A stretch of 64,000 nt of DNA from Sphagnum magellanicum (lineage: Eukaryota > Streptophyta > Sphagnopsida > Sphagnales > Sphagnaceae), in contig CM038909.1 in assembly GCA_021904315.1 (NCBI GenBank), positions 24,833,032-24,897,031 of the forward strand, read 5' to 3'. How positions within the stretch are numbered: the first letter of the stretch is position 1; each line of letters opens with the position of its first letter. The position numbers and the translations under genes were made by a program. The notes below the pieces were generated by a model. The model had not been told where the DNA came from. It did not search any database and saw only the letters and a list, made by a program, of their open reading frames with translations. Positions 58,301 through 64,000 of this stretch are shown here, piece by piece.

Positions 58301-59520
58301 ATCTCCAAAAGGTCAATAAAAAAAATTATTATTTTTGATTGATCATTCTAATGATTTGCCAAAATTAGCATTTAAATAGCCTCTGATTTTATATTGTCCA
58401 ATTTTTCAAGTTTATGGATGGTGATGGAGAAATCATTAACACTAGATCTTGGATACATTAGGAGAGGCCCAGATTAGGGTTTGGGTGGAGAAACACTTAT
58501 TGCTTCCACCATTGCTATATATATTTTAGATGAAATACAATAAGTTTATGTAAGTTTGAACTAATAAATTGACTTTGGACTAGTATATATGCAAAGGATA
58601 ATGTGCTTGCAAAAATCATTCCACAATATAATAACTACTCTTGATTGATCTACGTGATTTTTATTTAAGTAATCTCTCACCGTTTACTATCTGGTTGTAT
58701 GTGTAAATAAAAGAACAAGCTATGATGGAACATGGTTGAATATCTTGGCCAAAGTTGGAACCACTTTATTGAACACAATGGTTGAACTTGATGATTGAGG
58801 GCAATAAATTACTTGCTTACTTATATGCAACCAACCAAACTACATAGCTCCAAAAACCATGCACTCACTCACTTACAACCCCTGCACAAGATCTTCCGAT
58901 GAAGCACATCTCAAGTCTTGTGAATAACGTGATGGGTAGGCCATTTGTAGCGTTCTCTTCAAAGAGGATTGATCTTCAAAGAGGATTGATTGTCAAGGCA
59001 ATATTAACATATAGTAGTCCATTGTTCCAACTTTGAGGTTCTTCTATCTGGTCGAAGTGAACCAGCTCCGGGCCATCAACAAACCATATTGCATGATGGA
59101 TGGTATTTGCAAAGGAAACACTTTTTCATGGTATTCCTATCCCATAGCTAACCATGGTGGGTTAGCTTTGGAGTTTGTACTAACCATCCACATGCATCTA
59201 CCTACCTCATAGCCACCACTTGTGTCTTAAGTCTACTAACCTATATACCGTACCTACAACAGACGTTTGACACAAAATAATTTGCATAAAGTATAGCCGG
59301 GAAAAAAACAAAAAACAACCCCATTGACACTTGCCAAAATTGTTGAGGATCAAACTCATGTCCCAACCATTGGGTTACTATTACAAATACAAAATGCAGC
59401 TGGGTGTATTTTCCATTTTTATTCACCAATTGTGAAAATTCAAAAAAATTAGATTTGAAACCACCAAATTTCATTTTTTAAGATAAATAAATATTTGACA
59501 AAGAAGTGTCAAATTCTCAG
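55365..59520. other. AT-rich spacer, no feature seen
   Basis: No ORF with recognisable content. The 94-codon plus frame at 55516-55800 is lysine/phenylalanine-rich and unrecognised. Many AAAATTTT-type tracts occur between 56.4 and 57.2 kb. Confidence 0.4.
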
Positions 59521-59533
59521 TCGTAGGGATAAT

Positions 59534-59628
59534 GGTAATAAACCCTAAACCATTATACCTACGTAAACCACTTATTAGGGTTTAGGGTTTCTTACCATTA
59601 TAATGGTTTAGGGTTTAGGGTTTATTAC
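59534..59628. repeat. Telomere-motif foldback
   Basis: GGTAATAAACCCTAAACCAT TATA (59534-59557) pairs with TATAATGGTTTAGGGTTTAG GGTTTATTACC (59599-59629), the right arm having one extra heptamer. Between them lies another TTAGGGTTTAGGG (59575-59590). The 12-bp palindrome CCATTATAATGG is at 59595-59606. Confidence 0.8.
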
Positions 59629-59639
59629 CGCTTATTATT

Positions 59640-62460
59640 ACTTGCTAGGTTAAGTATGATGCTTTGCCCACATGCCAACTTCCATAAGGTTGTCATCCAA
59701 GTGTTGCAAGGAGGAAATAGGAGGCTTTTCACATGACGGTTAACCAAGGGGGAACCTTGCTAACTTGGGTTGTGATTCATTCACAACTGAGTCATGTAAC
59801 AAGTTTGCAATGGAAGGTGCGAGTCTGGTGGGTGCTGAGTAACATAAGCGCCTTTTGTATCTTTATTTGTGTCAGTGAAGTGAATTTCACAAACAATTCA
59901 ACCATGCAAAAAGCACAATGCAAAAATGCCCCGAAGCTCCTCCTCCTCGTATTATGTCTGCAAACAAGTCATGATTTGTGGCAGGGGGTGACAAAAGAGA
60001 TGTGCATGAAGAAAGTAATGGAAACTATGTTGTACAATTATCTGGCTCGTACTACTTATTATGGGACTCACTAGTACCCAGTTTCTAGAAGTAGATAATG
60101 CAGAAATAATTTCTAGCAAACCTCGAGAAACAAAATTCAAACTGGTCGCCAATTCTTGATCTATACATAGTACACGCATTGCAAATGGTGATCTTTCTTC
60201 TCTTTGGGACAAAAACTTAGGAAAATTTTGGAATTTTTTTTATTGTAAATTTAATGAATTTTGCAAAAAAATTGAAACTTTTTTTTCCCAAATTTTTTTA
60301 TTAAAAAAATCTGATTGCAAGTTTGGACATTATGTAAAGAAGAGTGTTGTCCAACAAAATTAGAATGATCAACAATCAATTGAGAAATACAAAAAGCTAC
60401 TTATAACATTTTTGAAACAGTAATTTACACCGCAAACTATCAAATGGTCCCCCTCCTCTAGGGCAATGTGTTGCAATAGCCTAGTGGGGGGATAAATGGA
60501 GAAGTGGTGATGAGTCTCAACCAATATTTTATGGAGAAGTGCAAATACACATATGCCCATTGTCAAATCATTTACACTTAGCTTGCCCAATTTTTTGGCA
60601 TTTACACTTATCTTACTCATCCTGTAAATGGATTAGGTTTTCAACAAATAAGGATCAAAGAAAAAATTGAGTTATATGCACTTTTAGGATATTGATGGGT
60701 ATTTAGTATTTCTCCTATGAGTACTAGCCAATTTTTTTGGGTGAAATTTCACATCTATAGTACACTTTTTTCTATTAGTCACAAATTTTTTTTTTAATGC
60801 CTTTTAGTTCACCACATCACGAGGAGAAAAACATGAAAGTCACCATATTTGTACACTGGGTTCTTGGAAGTGGCTAAGACATAATAGGATTCTAGAATAT
60901 TCCAACCCCACCCATAAAACTAAATTTTGAATTGCAAATAGGTGGATGGCTGACTATTAATAGCAAACCACCTAAACCAATCATTATGATTGACCAATTA
61001 GAAATTGGGTCTGCCTTCAACCAGCCTCAGCAAACTGTACGAAAATGCTGACCCAAAATCATTTTGCTGAGCCAAACCAGCAATTTCAAACTTTTCTTCA
61101 TTCAAATTTATTGTGCAATGTCACATACAGAATACTGTTGAGGAAGCTCTTACACTTATACACTGCTGTGAGTGAAAGGTTTTGAGGTTTTCACACTTAC
61201 ACAGAGTATAAACAAGTTCACTACTTGTACACACCAGGTATGCCCAAAACCATCTATATGAGTTGATAAACTCAGAGGGAACTTGCAATGTTTTCATCTT
61301 GCTTTGTGTGTACATAGTTTAGACACAAAAAAGATTGAATTTAAATTCATAATTAAAATTATGTTTATGTGTACCCAGTGATTTTTTTGCAAAATGTTTT
61401 GTGTTTTTTTTTTTTTTTGGTGACAAAACAAGTGGAAAGTTTTGGAATTATGTAGTATTTTCTAATGTAAATGAATTGACTGATTTTGTTACATTTTTGC
61501 AAATATTCGCCAGAATTTAAATCATATCACAAAATTGAAAAAATAAAAAATAAATGCTGTGTAATGTGTACCCAATGGTTTTTTTTTTTTTTTCCCCTAG
61601 AAAAAGTTCACAATTTATTTATTTTTTAAATGTCAAAACCTGATGAAATTTTTTTAACCTGATAAACATCAATTGTTTCACTGTTATAAAACAAATTAGC
61701 CAGTGTAAAAGCCCAGTTTAAAATCATCCAGGAGAAGGAAATGAACACCTAAGAATGCATGAATGAATGAATGAATTAAAACCCATGTGATCATTTCATT
61801 CATCCCTTTTGTGTACTCATCACTACTCCCTTAGTAGTGAACAGAATCTATGGCAATAGACACCACTTTTGAAAAAGAAAAGAATCTAGACCTGCACTCC
61901 TCTGTACCAGTAAAAAAATATTTGGTGGCTAAAAACAATTCGCCATTTTGCTATAATTAAAAAATAAAAAAATAAAAAAAATCCTGAGCAAAACATGGTC
62001 CAGGGAACTAACTAACTGTTAAGAAAATTTTCCAAAAAAAAATCACCACATTTGTTTGAAGGGAAAAAAAAAAGGTTTTGAAATTGTGATGCAAGAATTG
62101 TGAAGGGATTTTAGCATACATATATTTCTAATTTTCTTCTTTTGAGAAAGAAATCACCATAGTTAGCTAATGGGTTTCTAGTGGCTCGATCGCCAAGATG
62201 TAATAGGATTCCTAGAATTTTCTTTTTTTTTTTTTAAAAATTCTTGTAATCAGATTTGGCTAAATCCTCTTGAGAACTGACTGATCACCAATTTTTTGAG
62301 CAACATGAGGAAAAAAAAAAAAAAAAAAAAAAGGAGAAAATACTGGCTCTGTACAAGTCTCTCAAGACCACTGAGTAGATCTGTGCAGTTGAATATACAG
62401 AGTAAGCTTCTAGACCTGAGCTCTTGATGTAGGCAGTAGCTTGCTAGTAGTGTGTGCAGT
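59640..62460. other. Spacer upstream of the expansin gene
   Basis: A 113-codon plus frame (59733-60074) and an overlapping 86-codon minus frame (59952-60212) show no known domain. Poly-A/T runs lie at 61403-61420, 61580-61594 and 62310-62332. No repeat or RNA gene is seen. Confidence 0.35.
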
Positions 62461-62504
62461 GAGTAAAATTGCACACTTTGCTAAGGTAGCAGCTCACTCA
62501 CTGT

Positions 62505-62560
62505 AAGAACTCCTCCTCCTTATAAGCTCAGCTCAGCTCAGCTCAGCTCAGCTAGTGTGT
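62505..62560 (+). promoter_or_regulatory. Candidate core promoter of the expansin gene
   Basis: CTCCTTATAAGC (62515-62526) resembles a TATA box. It is followed by five GCTCA pentamers (62527-62553), where transcription could begin. The position fits a 5' UTR exon ending at 63150. It is inferred only from position and motif. Confidence 0.35.
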
Positions 62561-62639
62561 GTGCTCAGACTCAGCCTCATTCACTCTAGTATTGTGTCTC
62601 ATGAGCTCATGATCCCTGGGAAAAAATAGATATTACTCT

Positions 62640-62900
62640 CATCAATCCCTTCCCACAGCTCTCTCTCTCACTACTTTGTTGCTGTTGTTGCTGTTGTTGT
62701 TAGGACTGCTGTTGCAGCTCCTCCTCTGTGTCTGTGTGTGTGTTGGTGGTGGTTGTTGTTGTTGTTAGGACTGCTGTTGCAGCTCCTCCTCTCTGTGTGT
62801 GTCTGTGTGTGTTTTGGTTGTTGTTGTTAGGACTTCTGTTGTAGCTTCTCTGTGTGTCCAGGTGTGTGTGTGTGTTTGTTTCTGGGTGTGTTTTCCAGCT
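62640..62900. repeat. Microsatellite-rich 5' UTR region (CT, GTT and GT repeats)
   Basis: Contains CTCTCTCTC, GTTGCTGTTGTTGCTGTTGTTG and several TGTGTGTG runs. The segment TTAGGACTGCTGTTGCAGCT CCTCCTCT occurs twice, and a third, diverged copy begins near 62827, giving a ~65-70-bp tandem repeat. It lies in the probable leader of the expansin transcript. Confidence 0.7.
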
Positions 62901-63150
62901 CCTCAATTTCTTCTCCCATTGTAGTTCATGCAAATTGTTGGGTGTGTGTCATCTGCAGCTAATTTTATAACTCTAGAAACTTTCCTTAATTATTCAGGCA
63001 GCTGATCCAACAACCACCACCAACAGCAGAGTCCCCCAGCTTGCGGGAGCTGCACTTGTAATTTGGTGCAGGATTGATCTCAGCTAATAGTGATCAGCCA
63101 GCTTTGGCAGTCCAGAGCAGTTTGGTCATTTGCATCAGTATTATACTTTG

Positions 63151-63679
63151 GTGAGTTGCTGCAGATCTATAGCTAGAGAGCTCTAGGACTATCTGATGTA
63201 CTAGAGGAGCTAGTGTTGAAATGTTTTTTTTTGGTAGGCAAATATTATCACAAAACTAGCTATAGAATGTAGTAGGTCATATATGACCAATATGGGCGTT
63301 GTCATGATCCATTAATAAGATTTGAATCCGTTGAAAGTCCTTTGAAATCCTGTAGAATTCATGTCATGAAGTTGTGTCACCAACAGATTTTTGTGTTTTT
63401 TTTTCCCCCACCCCTAGGATTCAATAATGTTTTGAATTGAGGATCAATGCAAATAGTGTATGTCGTTATGAGAGAATTTTTCCTGAATCACAACTTCAAT
63501 GTGTCATGTTACTTGAATAGTTCAGACTGATCAATTCCTGGAAGAGAGTGATTTGCAGGAAGCAAAGTGTAGGACTGATTTGATTCTCGAGAGCCAAATA
63601 TTGAATGATGAGTCGAGTGATGATGATCTCCGCCCAGCTTCTGAATTCAGAAGAGTGTGTGGTACATAATTTTGTGCAG
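63151..63679 (+). other. Probable 5' UTR intron of the expansin gene
   Basis: A good donor TTTG/GTGAGT at 63151 and an acceptor TTTTGTGCAG at 63679 enclose an AT-richer stretch. Removing it places the leader about 20 bases before the start codon. Leader introns are common in plant genes; no transcript evidence is available here. Confidence 0.45.
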
Positions 63680-63698
63680 GCAGGCAAGCGTATCTAAA

Positions 63699-63906
63699 AT
63701 GATCTGCGGCAGCATCATGGAGAAGAGGAGCACACTAGTGGTGCTGCAGCTTCCGATGCTGCAGCAGCTAGTCATCATGGTTATACTGTTGATGATCGCA
63801 ACCAGCTCGCGCTTCTTTGTGTCTGCTGGAGGTTACACTGGCGACAGTCAGTGGATTCCTGCCCATGCTACCTTCTATGGCGGCGATGATGCCGCTGGCA
63901 CTCAAG
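63699..63906 (+). CDS. Alpha-expansin, first coding exon (partial)
   Basis: Expansins are secreted cell-wall-loosening proteins that act without hydrolysis at acid pH. The exon begins at ATG 63699 (MICGSIMEKR), with a second in-frame ATG at 63717 that may be the true start. A hydrophobic signal peptide follows (QLVIMVILLMIATSSRFFVS), then the mature N-terminus, in which WIPAHATFYGGDDAAGTQ matches the alpha-expansin W-x-x-AHATFYGGxDAxGTMGG motif at the start of the GH45-like domain 1. The donor CAAG/GTGAGC at 63906/63907 splits the first Gly codon after GTQ (phase 1), a position where expansin genes commonly have an intron. The frame is clean and the composition is richer in G+C than the upstream DNA, so it looks functional. 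The remainder (rest of domain 1, domain 2) lies beyond the window. Which expansin subgroup it belongs to cannot be decided from this exon. Confidence 0.9.
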
Positions 63907-64000
63907 GTGAGCTTTCATTGTCTGTCTGTCTGTCTCTCTTTTGACAATTGTGTTGGATTTCAATTGTGTCTGTTGTCAACTGTCAGCTGCTCCAGGATAC
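63907..64000 (+). other. First coding intron of the expansin gene (cut by window end)
   Basis: Starts GTGAGC and contains (TGTC)n, T-rich sequence. The acceptor is not in the window. Confidence 0.7.

Overview
The window reads as nuclear DNA of a land plant. It is strongly AT-rich and holds spliceosomal introns, many decayed transposable elements, plant-type TTTAGGG telomere-like motifs, PPR and NB-ARC-LRR gene remnants, and at the right edge the first coding exon of an alpha-expansin. The PPR style and the architecture of the Ty3/Gypsy element suggest a bryophyte, perhaps a moss such as Sphagnum. That placement rests on recall and is moderate to low in confidence. Almost everything is broken by stops and frameshifts; the expansin is the only gene that looks intact, and it is cut by the window end.

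Layout. 1-12.3 kb: AT-rich intergenic DNA with degenerate short repeats, one GC-richer foreign block (about 7.29-8.09 kb) and a possible protease remnant. 12.3-19.6 kb: a hAT transposase pseudogene, two related PPR pseudogene pieces and a GC-richer segment upstream of the larger PPR. 19.6-25.1 kb: mostly featureless AT-rich DNA with one TE fragment that recurs near 12.7 kb. 25.1-27.1 kb: a minus-strand NLR pseudogene whose 5' part is cut off next to a retroelement. 27.13-33.1 kb: a decayed plus-strand Ty3/Gypsy polyprotein with an unusual order: gag-like coiled coil, retropepsin, cytosine-C5 DNA methyltransferase, reverse transcriptase, RNase H, integrase, PHD finger.

33.83-50.73 kb: a composite of two head-to-tail units. 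It is bounded by inverted termini sharing an identical 20-bp core and by the 9-bp direct repeat CTAATTTGG, as expected for a Mutator-like insertion of about 16.9 kb. Each unit carries the same cargo: a 25-bp pyrimidine minisatellite, a palindrome-rich array, a multi-exon C2H2 zinc-finger gene with a 12-residue coding repeat, a 52-bp tandem array, and ~79-bp telomere-motif repeats that can fold into hairpins. In the left unit the gene is further broken by a solo LTR lying between 121-bp direct repeats. I recognise no transposase in the composite and no family for the zinc-finger protein. This composite and the methyltransferase/PHD retroelement are the best candidates for something undescribed.

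50.7-64 kb: low-complexity AT-rich DNA, a 686-bp MITE with 27-bp termini and TA target duplication, a telomere-motif foldback, and the expansin promoter, 5' UTR, UTR intron and first coding exon. No rRNA, tRNA or CRISPR array was seen.
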